64,000 nt of DNA from Branchiostoma floridae. Taxonomy: Eukaryota > Chordata > Leptocardii > Amphioxiformes > Branchiostomatidae. The notes beneath the pieces are model-generated. The model made no database searches. It had not been told where the DNA came from and saw only the letters and a list, made by a program, of their open reading frames with translations. The number at the start of each line of letters is the position of its first letter. The first letter of the stretch is position 1. Shown here piece after piece: positions 38,801-49,769 of the stretch. Position numbers and translations under genes: made by a program. Location: the NCBI RefSeq assembly GCF_000003815.2, contig NC_049992.1:8637283-8701282 (forward strand). The letters are read 5' to 3'.

Positions 38801-39885
38801 CTTATGATGCATTGTAAATCGTGTTGACAGGTCATGCCATGTAAACCTTCACCAAAAAAAAAAGAAAAATTCCCAAGATAATTTTACATGTGCAACTGTG
38901 CAAGGAAGGAAAGCCAGCAAATGACATGAAAATCACAAAATAGAACCTTCCTTCCAATGGCAGTTCCGTAACACGGAAGTTGAATTCTCTGCATGTTTCT
39001 CTCTCAATGCAACACAACAGCATATAAAGTCCTCGGTTCACTTTTCTCCAGGCTTTTGCAAACCTACAGATACATGTTGACTCTCGCGGTAATTTCTATG
39101 CCTGACCCCTTCAGTATGTGGTTAGCAAACCAACAAAAATGCTTGAAAACCTTTTTACATTAATTTTCTTGCTTCTACAATATTCTGCCATGTGTGTCTA
39201 CAATTTTGCACTTTGCCCAGCCTTTGTGCTTTCCAAAACATGACGACGGAACATCATGGCCCTTTGTTTCCCATGTGCCACCTCCTCAACACCATATTTG
39301 GAGTGTGCAGGGTGAAAGGTCATAGCACACAGAAGGGTGCAACTGGAAAGCCTCCTTCAGGCCCTTCCACTCAACACGGCCAACAGGATTTCTGGCCATG
39401 ATCATGAACTTCAAACATCTCCAGTTTTAACCTTCATCTTTACACTGTGCCTACATTCTTTACAAGTACAGAGAAGCACTACTTCATTCAACATGCACAT
39501 TCTGCACCTTTATGACATGCAGAAACCCAACACAAAGGTATATATATATATATATATATCAGAGCTCGAAATTCATTTTTGGGATTAGGTGCACTGGTGC
39601 ACCCAGCTTAAAAAAATGGGTGCACCAAAATATTTGTGGGTGCACCGCTTAAATTTAAGTAGAATGTAAAAAGAAAACTAACAACAAAACTCAGTTACAA
39701 GCTATCAAATTCTTAAACAAGTAACATTACAGACATTTTTTATTTTATTAACACTTAGATCTCAAAAATATAATGTATAGTAGTATACTCTATATTTTTC
39801 CATACATAAACCTAAGAAAATATTTGGGTGCACTACTTCATTCAACATGCACATTCTGCACCTTTATGACATGCAGAAACCCAAC

Positions 39886-39930
<45 letters not shown>

Positions 39931-42681
39931 TGTACAAATATAGTACAGTTCCTCCACATACAATTTGTTATTCTTAACTTTGCAAAATATACCAGTTTTA
40001 CATGTAAGCTTTCTAGTGGATTTTTCAACAGTAATACTAGAAACATGAACAGGAAATATGATATGCTTGGAAAACCCAATGGAGACACTGAAAAACTAAA
40101 TTCAAGATCTTACTACACTACAGTACAGAGGATGGTAATATTTTAGTGTAGAAAATAGATATTAGGAACAAAATAACTGGTTACTACAGATCAGGTCCGT
40201 AGAATATGCTTTCTTTTATGACTAGAACAGGAAACGGCCACAGATTGCTGTAAATACCAAATTTGGCTCTATCTGTTTATCCTCATCAACTGGTATCACA
40301 AGACTAACTGTCAGCTTGTTCTGAAAGATGTCTCTGCTTCAAATGTGTTACATCATAGTTTAAAAATGCTCATAACTTACAAGTCATAATCATATCGGTG
40401 ACTCAGATGCATCGCCAGAAGGATTGTTTGAGTTTGAGTCACAAGGTACTCTAGTTTGCGCTTCGTCCTTTGAGTCTGAGATGCACAATTTTCACTGAAC
40501 GTGTACAGTACGGATTCCATATTTGTGATTTTCTTCAACAATTTGAAATACGGATGTCTACAAACTCTACTTGCTGAAATAGTATCATGTTTTGCTTCAT
40601 CATGAGGCTGATGCAGAAACACAGCAGAAAAGAAACTGCTAATAGGGAAGGCACCACTGACTTCATTCACAAACTGATACCGTAAGAAACTACAAGTATG
40701 AGAGACTTGTGGTAGCAACATAGCGTTTGTACCACAACAGTTTAGATTTCAGTAGTTTGTTAATACTATTATTCATTTTCACCAACACGGGATATTTTAT
40801 ACTTGTAGTGATTCAGATGCTTCTTTCTCCTAGTCTTGAAACAAACCTTAGCAGTGAGGCGAACACAGCAGCAGCATTCTCGTTTTCTTCTCATTATGCT
40901 AACAAAATTAGCCACAACACTGTCAACAGCTTGGTAAATCTTTTTTTAGAGCTATATGCTCCCTCAAAAAAAAATTCACCCCATTGCAAGACTGAACAGC
41001 ACTACAGCATGACTTGTAGTCTTTCAAAGCTTTTTGGTAGCTGTAAGTATTTTCTCACTTATTCTTATAATCACTTGTTCTGGATACACAGAAGTCAGAC
41101 AGCAATGTGATGAAATGTACTTTGTGTAATGTATTTTGTGTAAAGTGTAAGTCATTTCTGTGTGGATGTTTCTGTGTTGTATAAAATCCCAAATCATTTG
41201 CTATGATCATTGCAGCCGGAAAAGAGTACAATTGTTCTGTGGACGTACCATCTTCTTCAAAAGACATGGGTGTATGCTTCATGTATTTTAGATATGTGTA
41301 TTTTACATAAAAAAATGCCATGTGACATCTAAAGTACCTAATGTTTTACCTTTCTAACATGGGCTTTGTTCTCTTTTTGCGTAAAAAAAACTATCGTGGA
41401 AAGCATACATTTACAATCTTTCCTCGTTTTCATTGTCTGTATTTGTCATGTATTTGTGTCTTTTGATTCGCCAATATATAGTTGTCTGCAAACTTGCCTG
41501 TGAATACATACTTTGCTTCTCTGAACAATACACACATTGTGAAAATCTACATCATAATGTCTACAAGTTAGTGGTAAGACTGCTTGCAATGGACTTTGCA
41601 ACACTGTTAGTTTTTGTTAAGTGTTTCATCAGAGCAAATCAAATACCTGGTGGACAAATACATCTTCCTTGGTGTCATCCCTGGAAAGTGAAGAAAAAAG
41701 ACAAACTATTGTCAACAGCAAAATAACACTTCATACATTACCATGGAGTCAGACAAAAGGTCACAAAGGTCAAGCCCCAATGTCTGGGTCTCTGGGACCT
41801 TTCCGTTTTCCTCTTGCGTTTTTAGTAAAAGAACTAAGGTTTATCTTACAGGAAAAGTAATCACAAATACAGCTATTGTTCTCGAAAACGATTTAGGAAA
41901 ATTACACCAACTGTTTCAACGATTTCGTGTGTGTTGCCAAGCTAGTCGTGGAAGTAGATCAAGTTTCAAGTTCGGGTTTGGATCTGGCAAGAGTTACGAA
42001 TGGCAAACGCAGTACATCTAGCGTTTTCTTTCTCAGAAAGTCAGATTCGTCAAATTTTAGTTAAAGGGTTTCGTCAAATTATTACTATTGTACATGAAAT
42101 AGAAGATTTCGTATCCATTAAAATATATACACCCATGTTATTCAAATATAATAAATTTAGAAATTCTTTCTAAAACGATAGGAATTGGGAGTATAATATT
42201 CTATTCGTTCCATCCAAAATAACAGAATATTGAGACCGTAACATGGTAACACATACGTTCGTCAGCTAAGAAAACAATGGAGGCAACAGCCTCGTGGCGT
42301 GGCGTGTTGTTTGGTTATTTTTTTATTCTAGCCTGTACTCCAGTCGCCATAACTTTTTTTCTACCCGGCCCTTTGGAGCTCACCTATTGATGAAGCCATA
42401 GCCGTTCCTAACGTTGAACCATTTGACCGTTCCTCGCACTCCTGTGGCTGTAGGGGAAGACAGAAAAACAATGAGCGGGGAAGATTGCCCCTAGCCAGAC
42501 TGCAAGTCCAAGGCCAAAACGAGGGGGTTGGCGAAGCGGAAGTGGGAGACCATGTCGCATGCCACGACCTACCGACCCTTTCGAACCGGATTTCAGACAC
42601 TAAAATACCGTCTTTACCGAGAACGGTTTTCTCCTTCTTCGGCTCCTGGTTGACCTCGGGCTTCTCTTCGGCGTCCGTCAT
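14893..42681 (-). CDS. YBX1: Y-box (cold-shock domain) nucleic-acid-binding protein, YBX1/2/3 type, complete, 10 coding exons
   Basis: Coding exons are 42618-42681, 42384-42447, 41647-41680, 20457-20546, 18712-18868, 18102-18286, 17279-17388, 16560-16683, 15644-15706 and 14893-14958. Phases all match, giving 318 residues plus stop (human YBX1 324). The start [10 protein letters not shown] is chosen because the in-frame upstream sequence is not YBX-like. The cold-shock domain spans about residues 22-95, with RNP1 ([14 protein letters not shown], 30-43), RNP2 (VFVHQ, 50-54) and the invariant [19 protein letters not shown]. The C-terminal domain alternates acidic patches with Arg/Gly/Tyr-rich patches (for example [17 protein letters not shown] in exon 6), as in vertebrate Y-box proteins. 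Known role: mRNA packaging, translation control and splicing in cytoplasm and nucleus. Exons 2-4 match the vertebrate exon borders as I recall them. Intron 3 is about 21 kb. The exon 7 donor (GTCGGC) is weak. It probably represents the single ancestor of YBX1, YBX2 and YBX3. Confidence 0.96.
17040..17268 (+). mobile_element. 5'-truncated, frameshifted LINE 3' end (reverse-transcriptase tail)
   Basis: Plus-strand translation gives [12 protein letters not shown] in one frame. After a shift it gives [12 protein letters not shown] and [20 protein letters not shown], then stop. This is the usual C-terminal wording of a non-LTR retrotransposon polyprotein. A short AAGTAAGTAAGTA tail follows. It is antisense to the Y-box gene, and the tail stops about 15 bases from the exon 7 donor. 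It is a dead fragment. Confidence 0.8.
19077..19561. mobile_element. 485-bp CAGTCAAACCTG TIR element, intact copy
   Basis: Starts CAGTCAAACCTGCCC, ends GGGCAGGTTTGACTG, flanked by TA. Internal words GACAGGTGGTCGCTGAGAAG and TTAATGCTTACGTCAATGGG recur in copies at 1-197 and 57668-58148. TA target and CAGT ends suggest a pogo/Tigger-type non-autonomous element. Lies in Y-box intron 4. Confidence 0.85.
20310..20400. repeat. GCCGGTATAACTGCC repeat fragment beside Y-box exon 4
   Basis: TGTATCTTTATAGCCGGTATAA then CGGCGTAACAC matches 63755-63800 (TGTATCTATATAGGCGGTATAA and TTTGGCGTAACAC) and, more weakly, 12060-12110. Lies within 150 bases of exon 4. Confidence 0.6.
20680..20800. repeat. TATG/TGCA simple repeat
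   Basis: Irregular ATGTATATGTGCATGTGCAT series; ORFs on both strands here are artefacts. Confidence 0.9.
26672..27130. repeat. Tandem duplication of ~231 bp in Y-box intron 3
   Basis: Both units contain, in order, GCATACATGAC, AATAGAAGAGGCACCTGT, GTCACTTCTAT, GGATGGCAGGGCAG or its variant, CCACAATACC, and TTCTATTGGCTGT, offset by 231 bases at the best-matching point. The units have clearly diverged. Confidence 0.8.
31359..31407. repeat. GTTGCTTGAG family, short copy d (inverse)
   Basis: AGCAGCTACTCAAGCAACTG followed by GATATGATTTTGGAAACGGT and CAGACA. Isolated fragment in Y-box intron 3. Confidence 0.7.
39476..39926. repeat. Direct duplication (354-bp offset) with (AT)n tracts
   Basis: A ~65-bp text from GCACTACTTCATTCAACATG to CCAACACAAAGG, followed by (TA)n, occurs identically at 39476 and 39830. 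Between them lies AGAGCTCGAAATTC and a run of GGTGCACC-type words. Confidence 0.85.
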
Positions 42682-42840
42682 GTTGTTCTGCGGTGGTGTG
42701 GCCGGTGTATCGGCGGTGCCTCGCTCGGTGGTGTCACGACTCTTCCACGCTGTTCTTCCTCGCGCTTTGTTCTCCTCGCTGTGATGGCTGAGCTGCACGC
42801 TGCGCCGCCGGCCCAGGGGCACCACGGGAGAGAGCCTCCC

Positions 42841-42885
42841 ATTGGTCCAGCGCAACCTAGTTAACACATCGCGCGCGCCCATTGG
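42841..42885 (-). promoter_or_regulatory. Two CCAAT boxes in the Y-box gene promoter
   Basis: ATTGGTCC occurs on the plus strand at 42841 and 42881, so GGACCAAT lies twice on the coding strand, exactly 40 bases apart and 160-200 bases upstream of the YBX ATG. The surroundings are CpG-rich (GCGCGCGCCC). Such tandem CCAAT boxes usually bind NF-Y. The transcription start is not visible. Confidence 0.5.
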
Positions 42886-43919
42886 TCCGTTTGAAATGAG
42901 TTATTTTCGCGCGTTTTCCTCGTTGGTCTGAAAGTTTGCAGCTGACGCGTGGGAAGGCCCACAATGCATTGTAGAGTGGATGCGATTCACACACAGAAAC
43001 ATGAGAAACATGTCAAGACTTTGAGAAACAAAATTACTACCGTCGTTGAAGTTTAGCTTCATGTTTCGTTCGAAAGAGCCATCTATGAACAGGACGCGAA
43101 CTAATGCTGTAACAACAAGTAGTAGGCATCCTTCCATCTTTCCAGAGGAAAGAGGAAGATTATTAAACATCAAAATACAATCGTAATTGCATACCTGGGC
43201 AAGTCTGCACATGTTCATAAAAGTTTCAAATAATGTTCGTCCTGAGAAATTTTCGAAGTATTTTTTCGAAAAATCTCCTATGTTTTCACGTGATTCAATC
43301 TTTTAAAAAAAATATGCAAGTGTTGTGTCATCTCTGAAAACATGTACATACATATGATGGCGTCAAATAAGACCAGGATATTAGGTCATTACCTTTTAAA
43401 ACAGGAACATGCAAACATCCATTCTGTCGAACTTATATGCATAAAGCTGCAATAAAGGACTTAATTCATTCTTTCAGTCTACGAGGAAACATAACACCTG
43501 TTGTCAGGGATGCTTTCTATTTTGAGCTTACTCGCGCCGTCTCTGCATTCTCAGTGGCACCGTACATCATTAGCACAATGAACCCGAACATACTAGTATA
43601 TACGTAGGGTAGAAAGGATGGATATTATGTGCGACATCTACAATTTGCCCTGACCCAAAATATGACCCCAAAACTCTCCGTTCAGGAATGATACGCGGTC
43701 CGCCACCAACTGCCAATTACCTGAAATCTCGCGCGGTATTTCTTTGGATTTGATCCAAGTTCTAGAGAGCGTCGCTAGGAGGCTCTTGGCAGCTGCACGT
43801 TTTACTTTTGTTCAGTTTTCATTGACTCAGACAGTGGAGTTACCATTTATAATGGGTGTGCCCGGATAGTGAGTCATCTCATATTAATGTCACTGTTGAG
43901 TCATTTTTGATGACACCTG

Positions 43920-43922
<3 letters not shown>

Positions 43923-43992
<70 letters not shown>
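43923..43992. repeat. (GT)n microsatellite
   Basis: About 35 nearly uninterrupted GT units, followed by GCGTTTCTG. The ORF through it (Cys-Val repeats) is a by-product of the repeat. Confidence 0.98.
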
Positions 43993-43995
<3 letters not shown>

Positions 43996-44654
43996 TTCTG
44001 TCAGCCATACGCTTAACTCAGATCGTCACTTGCCATAACGTACAAACTTAGCGGGTCATAGATATTCGCAGCATGGGCATAGTAAAAGAAAAAGCCTGCA
44101 TCTAGTGTTCAAAGAATAGTAGTAAATGTTGGCCTAATTGGGATAAATTAATTGCCGGAGGTAGTAGATCACTAGCGAAATGTGCACCCTATTCAACGTC
44201 TATCCAGGCATTCCGATGCCAGGCTATTCTTTCAGCGTCATAATGCGTCTGGTAGTGGTAGAGGCTTAGTAGAAACATCAATGTTCCATTTATGGACTGC
44301 CATTTGAACGCATGAACAGTTTTCAGAACCGGTTTCGCATCTCCACCCACCCCCGAGTCTGTGTCACGAATACCTTCTGTTACTTGTAGCAAAACTAGTT
44401 ATGACAATTATTTATGTGAAAATTTCATAACTGAACTTCAATCGTCCTCTACTGTCCAAACCTGTCGAAGACAAATGATGAATATTGATCAGCAATCACT
44501 TCAGATTTATTGAATAAAAGATTATCCTTGACAGTTCATTGATAAGCCATAGCATGGCCGAAAAGAACGAAAAGTGCAGCAGCTATGACAGGTAAACTTT
44601 TCTCTTCAGATTTTGTTTGTGCATGTGACCGGGGGGGGGGGGGAGAATTCTATT

Positions 44655-45375
44655 AACATTTGTGGATGAGAGAAGGTTGCAAAGTTGATGAGAGAGGTTG
44701 AAGTTTGTTTTTTTGTTTTTTTTTTGTTTTTGTTCTTTACCAACATTTGCCTCATTAGTATTCCTGACATGAGCCAGTGTAACTAGATCTTACTACTTTA
44801 TTATTATTTTCAGATAGTGTAGTGTGGTTGTTTGGTGTCTCTCCATGGCCAGGATTGCTCCATCGGCCAGTCCTATTGTGTAATGCTTTTAGTCTAAATG
44901 TGTTGATGAGAGAGATTGAAAAAGAGGAAGTCTATTCGATTACCAACAATTGTGCAACCTACATCGGCTACATATAGCGGTGAGAAGCAGAACTCCAGTG
45001 AGAAGCGCTGAAGACGGTGTCTGAGTGAGAGACATTGAAACGTAAACATGTAAGTACCTGCTGGTTGTGTAAAAAGAATTCTCCTGTATCCTATGTATAT
45101 TCTACCAACCTGATGAAACTATTTTCGGAAATTGTGCAACAGTTTGGCAAATATTTGGTGAAGTCGCTATATGTTGCTCAAGAATTGCTTCACTGACCTG
45201 TATTATGCAATGTGTCAAAGAGAGAGATTGTCAAAGAGGAAGTTTGTTCGATCGTTACCGTGTACACGTGTAATTTGTATTCGCAGTGAGTGTGGTCTGT
45301 GTGGTCGCTAGGTGTCGCTCCAGGATTGCCTCATCATCGTTTCCTGTGATGCAATGCCTCATGGCGGGAGCAATT
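44655..45375 (+). repeat. Diverged tandem-repeat block upstream of eIF5A
   Basis: Several degenerate copies of one module lie in series. One part reads like CCAGGATTGCTTCATC followed by TGTGATGCAATG (near 44850, 45160 and 45315). Another reads like GAGAGATTGAAAAAGAGGAA then GTTTGTTCGATTACC (near 44680, 44910 and 45220). Copies are diverged and unevenly spaced, suggesting old local duplications. Confidence 0.6.
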
Positions 45376-45435
45376 CTCGATACCCCCTCTAAAGCACATT
45401 GGTGGCCATGAGTCAGCGCGCAGGCGCTCTCCGAG

Positions 45436-45463
45436 CCTCTTACTTGCGCCAGCCAAGTCACAT
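45436..45463 (+). other. Candidate untranslated first exon of eIF5A with a TOP-like start
   Basis: A pyrimidine start CCTCTTACTT lies in CpG-rich sequence with an inverted CCAAT (ATTGG) about 40 bases upstream. Twenty-eight bases later comes a good donor, CAT|GTAAGC. The eIF5A coding exon has an acceptor at 50249 with only 16 UTR bases before the ATG, so an upstream untranslated exon must exist. An alternative donor with the same CAT|GTAAG core lies near 45050. Which one is used cannot be decided from sequence. Confidence 0.4.
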
Positions 45464-48135
45464 GTAAGCAGCTCTCTCTTTCTTAGCATATTTTGACGTG
45501 TTTAGCCCGTTATCCCTTACGATGTTTTACCCCGCTTTCCGCTGACTAGTTCGTAGTTACCATAAGGTGATATTTGTGGAATTTTGTAGGTTTTAAACGT
45601 CTTGGGGGAAAGTTTTTCAACTTTCGGTGATCGCTGTTTCATTGTAGAGCCAGCGGCCATGTTGGTTCACCCCTGGCCAGGCATGGCTCCCATAGCACGG
45701 TTTTCCCGCCTTCTGCTTGCCGCAAACTCCCCGTTTTGGGCAACAACTTCGCACGATTGGTGTCAGACATGCGATAATCTGGGAAGCGTGATATTTAGGG
45801 GCTTGTTGGACGTACGGACGTGGGATGAGAAAGTTGAGGGTGTTAGTCTCGCCGGTGTGCTGGTGAACCGGATTGTGGGGAACAGTTGGGGGGCCTCGCT
45901 GGGGCGGCCAGGGTGTGACCACACACCTTCTCCGCGAACTGACTCGCCATGAACTTGTATTCTAAGCCTCGCCTTAATTTTTCAGACGTGTACAAGGCAT
46001 TGTGTCTGTGGGATCTATGTATCTTTTTGTTTGAGAACCAAGACTATGATATCCGGCTGTTATGTGGCATGTGCATCCAGGTTTCAATCTGCTGGGTTGA
46101 CCTTTGACACTACCAAGATTTGCTATCGTATGTCAAATTTTTAGCATATTCTATAACCACAGTGTCTAAAAGAAAACATCTCTATTCCATTCAAAACTTT
46201 GAATATTCTAAGGCTATTTCAGAGTTCTGGTCAACCATGGGTCATGGTAACACAAACTTGTTCTGCATATCATTATGATGTTGTATTTCCCAACAAAAGC
46301 AAATTATTTTACTCGTAGGAAGAGTTTTGACATTCTGTTCTCTTTTTCTTCCTCTGAGAGAAAAGCAGTGGTATAGGTATCAGTGTTTACTATTTTCTTT
46401 TCGTATGTACTATGAGGAAGTTATTTTTTCCAAGAGAAGGTGAAACACCCAATACGTGCCTCAATGGACATGGCTACCATAACTATGACACACTTGAAGT
46501 TGGTTCATGGTCTAAAAAGAAAAGAAGAATGTCAAAAAATGTTACATTGATTTCTTCAGGACGGCGGTAAATAGTCGGTTTAGGCCCCAAGATGAACAGT
46601 TCAACTTTTTTACCGTGGGTGCTGTTGACTCATGCAGTCTGCACTAATTCATTTTCCTTATTCTTCAGTGTCAAAATGTTAGATTATGAAAACGAGGTAC
46701 AAGCTTTATTCTTATAGGCTTAAGCAATGTTTTCTTTTGAAGTGAGAACCGATAGATTGAATTTGGATGTCCTCAGGGATAATTATTTAAATATGGCACT
46801 TCTTTTAACTGGCATTCTACTATTTCTAGTGGTGCATCTTCAACATAAGCATTCTTCCCTATCCAAGTTGGCTGCTATAACATATTGATTTTCAATTTTA
46901 TTGGGTTTCTGTACCATTGCCATCAACTCACTATATGTATGCACTGCAAAAATTGTCGTATGATTATGATGCTAAAGAGTAAAACTGAAATGATCTGAGT
47001 GTCCCTATCTTCATTAGCATTGTTTGTTAAGAAATTGAACTGCAAGCTTTGTCAGTTCTGTGGTAGAGCTCAAAATGTCCCACTGTAGTGTAACTCGAGC
47101 TTAAACGTGAAACTGAAGGGAAATATGTGATGGACAGGCATAAAATATAACAGGGCGTTTCCCTTATATTTGGCTATGTCTTAATGCTGGTGCTGATGAA
47201 TACAATATCTAGAGACAGACATGTTGCAACATAAGCTTTGTGCAATGGCTTTTCTTCCATGAAGGTGATGATGACTCATACTTTATTTTGTAGTTGGGTA
47301 CGGACTAAAATCATACTGATAGCTGTGTGATATGAAATTGCATTTTCTTAAAGCAGAAGGCCATATTTCGTACAAAACTATTTTTTGTTGTCTTTGCAAA
47401 TGTCTGCCAACATGCACAAACTAGTCTCTGGTAAGTGGACCAATATCTACCTTTGATTAAAAAAATGCACATGTGGAAAAATTGCACTGACCCTATCGGG
47501 CAAGTCCTATAGGACGTGCACTTTCTCGCTCGGTACACAGTGTACAAAATACTTTTCTGAGCCAGGTTGCACACTGTGGAACCTGGAGCAAAAACTAGGT
47601 TGCACAACTGAATTTCAAGTTGCACCACCTACAATTTGCTAATTTCTGGAAAAACAAGGTACAATACATAACCTTTTATCATGTACTTATAACAAGCATG
47701 TTTGTTTCAAACTAAAAATCAAATAAATTGACGACAAAATCGAGTTCTGAGGCTCAAAGTCTAAGTTGCACCCTGTGCAACCTGAGTATAGAAGTAAGTT
47801 GCACAAAGCAAAAAGTGGTTGCAAGTGGGTATTTTGCACGCTGGTACTTTCACTTTTGGTTCTTTCACTTTCCTGGGGAGTTGGACTAATGGGCTTGTCT
47901 AACTCTTCAAGTCAACCAACTTAAGTCAAAGAATGAGCAGTCCACTTCTTCTGTGCTGTCACATTATGAGAAGAAAAAAAAGACTTCTCCATGGGATTAA
48001 TCTGCTACCTGGGTGAATCCAATATTCGTGAATCAAGATATGAGCAGTGTCTAAGTGTTGACACATGAGAAGTTCAGTAGGTGCAGGATTGAAGTCTACT
48101 AGCGCGATTGTCCCGGGCAAGTGAAAGTGCATGTC

Positions 48136-48563
48136 TAGGGCTGGGTATCGGTACAGCGTACCGGTACAAAACCGGTTTTTCTTATTGGACCGGTCCAGAA
48201 AAACCGGACCTGAAAAAATTAGGTAGACCGGATGTTGGACCGATTAGAAAATTAACATATTATTTTATAAGGCATTCATACGTTTTGGCGCTTGCAGTTG
48301 GAAGAAAATGACAAGAGTGAAGTAGAGTAGAGTTTATAGTAATTTCTACCAATGTTTACAGTCAATCGTACAGGTGCAGTTAGCGTTGTAGTATTTTAAA
48401 ACGCCAGTGTTATGTCTAATACTCCACCAAACAGATTTCTTTGTAGTGAAATGGACCATTGGTATTAGTCATACTGAATCTGGTTCAGGTCCGGACCTGG
48501 ACCTGATCCTCTGGACCTGAACCGGACCTGGACCTGAATTTTCTGTACCGGTACCCACCCCTA
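48136..48563. mobile_element. 428-bp hAT-like element with an exact 8-bp target duplication
   Basis: Starts TAGGGCTGGGTATCGGTAC and ends GTACCGGTACCCACCCCTA. TGCATGTC directly flanks both ends (48128-48135 and 48564-48571). Internal ACCGGACCTG-type words. No transposase. A related element lies at 59098-59547. Confidence 0.92.
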
Positions 48564-48730
48564 TGCATGTCCTACCCTACTTGTTCGATCGGGCAAGTAA
48601 AGCTGGGTTCACACGTGGTGACGTGCGTACAGAGTCCGTTTGAGGTCCGTATAGAGGTTCTAGCCTCTACCTGGCTCCACGGGTTGCTGGAAAAATATAA
48701 AATTGGACAAAAGATCGACACATATTGTGA

Positions 48731-49769
48731 CAGGGCTCGAAATACACATACTAAACTTGCAATTTGCGCGTAAGTTTTGAGATTTGCACGTAAAAATATT
48801 CTGAACTTGCAATCTTGCATTTTGAAAATACCTGGCCTATAGTAAAATACTGAGGAATTAGACACCCTACTCTAAGACAGAACGACATATGGACGTCTTC
48901 TTTTTCCTTCCTTGCTTTTGCCGGTTTTTGCCTTGTTTCTCCAGTAGCTTCACTAGATGTAATCAAAATTCGCCGATTCAGCTTCAAGCTACCGATCCTC
49001 GTTGCCATCGACGCCATTATTTTGCATTTCCATTAAGATCTTGCAAATTCACATTCAGTACACATCGCGCGTATCGCGAGACTTGCACGTCATTGGTCGA
49101 TTTTCCCTAACACATGTGGACCGGCGTTCTTATTGGTGGAATGTATTACCTCTCTTCAGCTGTTTAGCATTTTTGGCGGGAACAGAGTGGCTGTAACTCG
49201 GCTTGAAACTTAAGCAATGTTTAAAAGATTACAGAGGGCCTGATAACTATTCAGGTACATGTGTATTTCGGATTTTTCAAGCATCTTTGGGGCAAAAACT
49301 GACAGTGAACCGTGGAAAAACAACAGCGAAAACGTCAGCATGATGCAACAAGACGCAAACGTAGTGGGGAGGGGGGTACTGATGCCGATTTTCCCAACAT
49401 CTCACACGGCCGCGGTGCCTTTGTTTGGCTAATGGGGATCGTCACCGGTCGTCAGTAGGTGTTATAAATAATCAAATTCGGTTTTGCTGCAAACTTACAT
49501 TCTGATTATGTGGATGTCTTTTCAAAATTTCAAGTTGTCTATATTTTTATGTGCCAATTTCTGTCCGTCAAAAGTGACAGGATAGGAAAAATTCTTATCC
49601 ATCCTGAGCAGCAACATTCCGCCAAAGGACGGAATTATGGATGCTGGCTAGATCATTGCAGTATAGACTAGTTGTATTTTGCATGTTTTTTTTTTTTCAA
49701 ATTGCACGTAAAATGTTTGCCAACTTGCAATTTTGCATGTAGCAAAAAAAAAAGTATTTCGACCCCCGT
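48731..49769. mobile_element. ~1-kb hAT-like element with CAGGGCTCGAAAT ends
   Basis: Starts CAGGGCTCGAAATACAC; ends GTATTTCGACCCCCGTG. Subterminal words AACTTGCAATCTTGCA and TTGCACGTAAAA are also inverted (TTGCACGTAAAATG and AACTTGCAATTTTGCA on the right). The target duplication is not clean. The short ORFs inside look non-coding. Confidence 0.65.

Larger units (their letters stand above)
20547..41646 (-). other. Intron 3 of the Y-box gene (21.1 kb), no gene recognised inside
   Basis: The donor is next to the [11 protein letters not shown] exon and the acceptor next to the [10 protein letters not shown] exon. ORFs inside are at most 167 codons, unrelated to any family I know, and lack splice context. 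Visible content: a TATG/TGCA-rich simple repeat (about 20680-20800), a (CT)n run near 23605, a 231-bp tandem duplication (26672-27130), an interspersed-repeat fragment (31359-31407), a direct duplication with (AT)n tracts (39476-39926), and a cluster of CACGTG motifs (22357-36060). The middle of the intron, about 22-37 kb, is visibly more G+C- and CpG-rich than its flanks. It is a candidate regulatory intron. Confidence 0.8.
42886..45435. other. Intergenic spacer between the Y-box gene and eIF5A (head-to-head)
   Basis: No coding exon recognised. It contains a (GT)n microsatellite (about 43923-43992), a poly-G run (about 44630-44642), a T-rich tract (about 44705-44735) and part of a diverged tandem-repeat block upstream of eIF5A. 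The two genes diverge from this spacer, so promoter elements of both should lie at its ends. Confidence 0.6.

Noticed and set aside
42361-42882. 173-codon minus-strand ORF starting MGARDVLTRL through Y-box exon 1
   Set aside because: Only the part after [10 protein letters not shown] is coding. The upstream in-frame part looks like 5' UTR and has no Y-box similarity, and the part after the exon 1 donor is intron.
44554-44591. Possible small coding exon starting MAEKNEKCSSYD with a GTAAAC donor
   Set aside because: Plausible start and donor, but no downstream exon in phase and no recognised protein; not enough support.
45602-45952. 116-codon ORF just after the candidate eIF5A promoter
   Set aside because: No known motif, matched by an equally long opposite-strand ORF; probably intron sequence.
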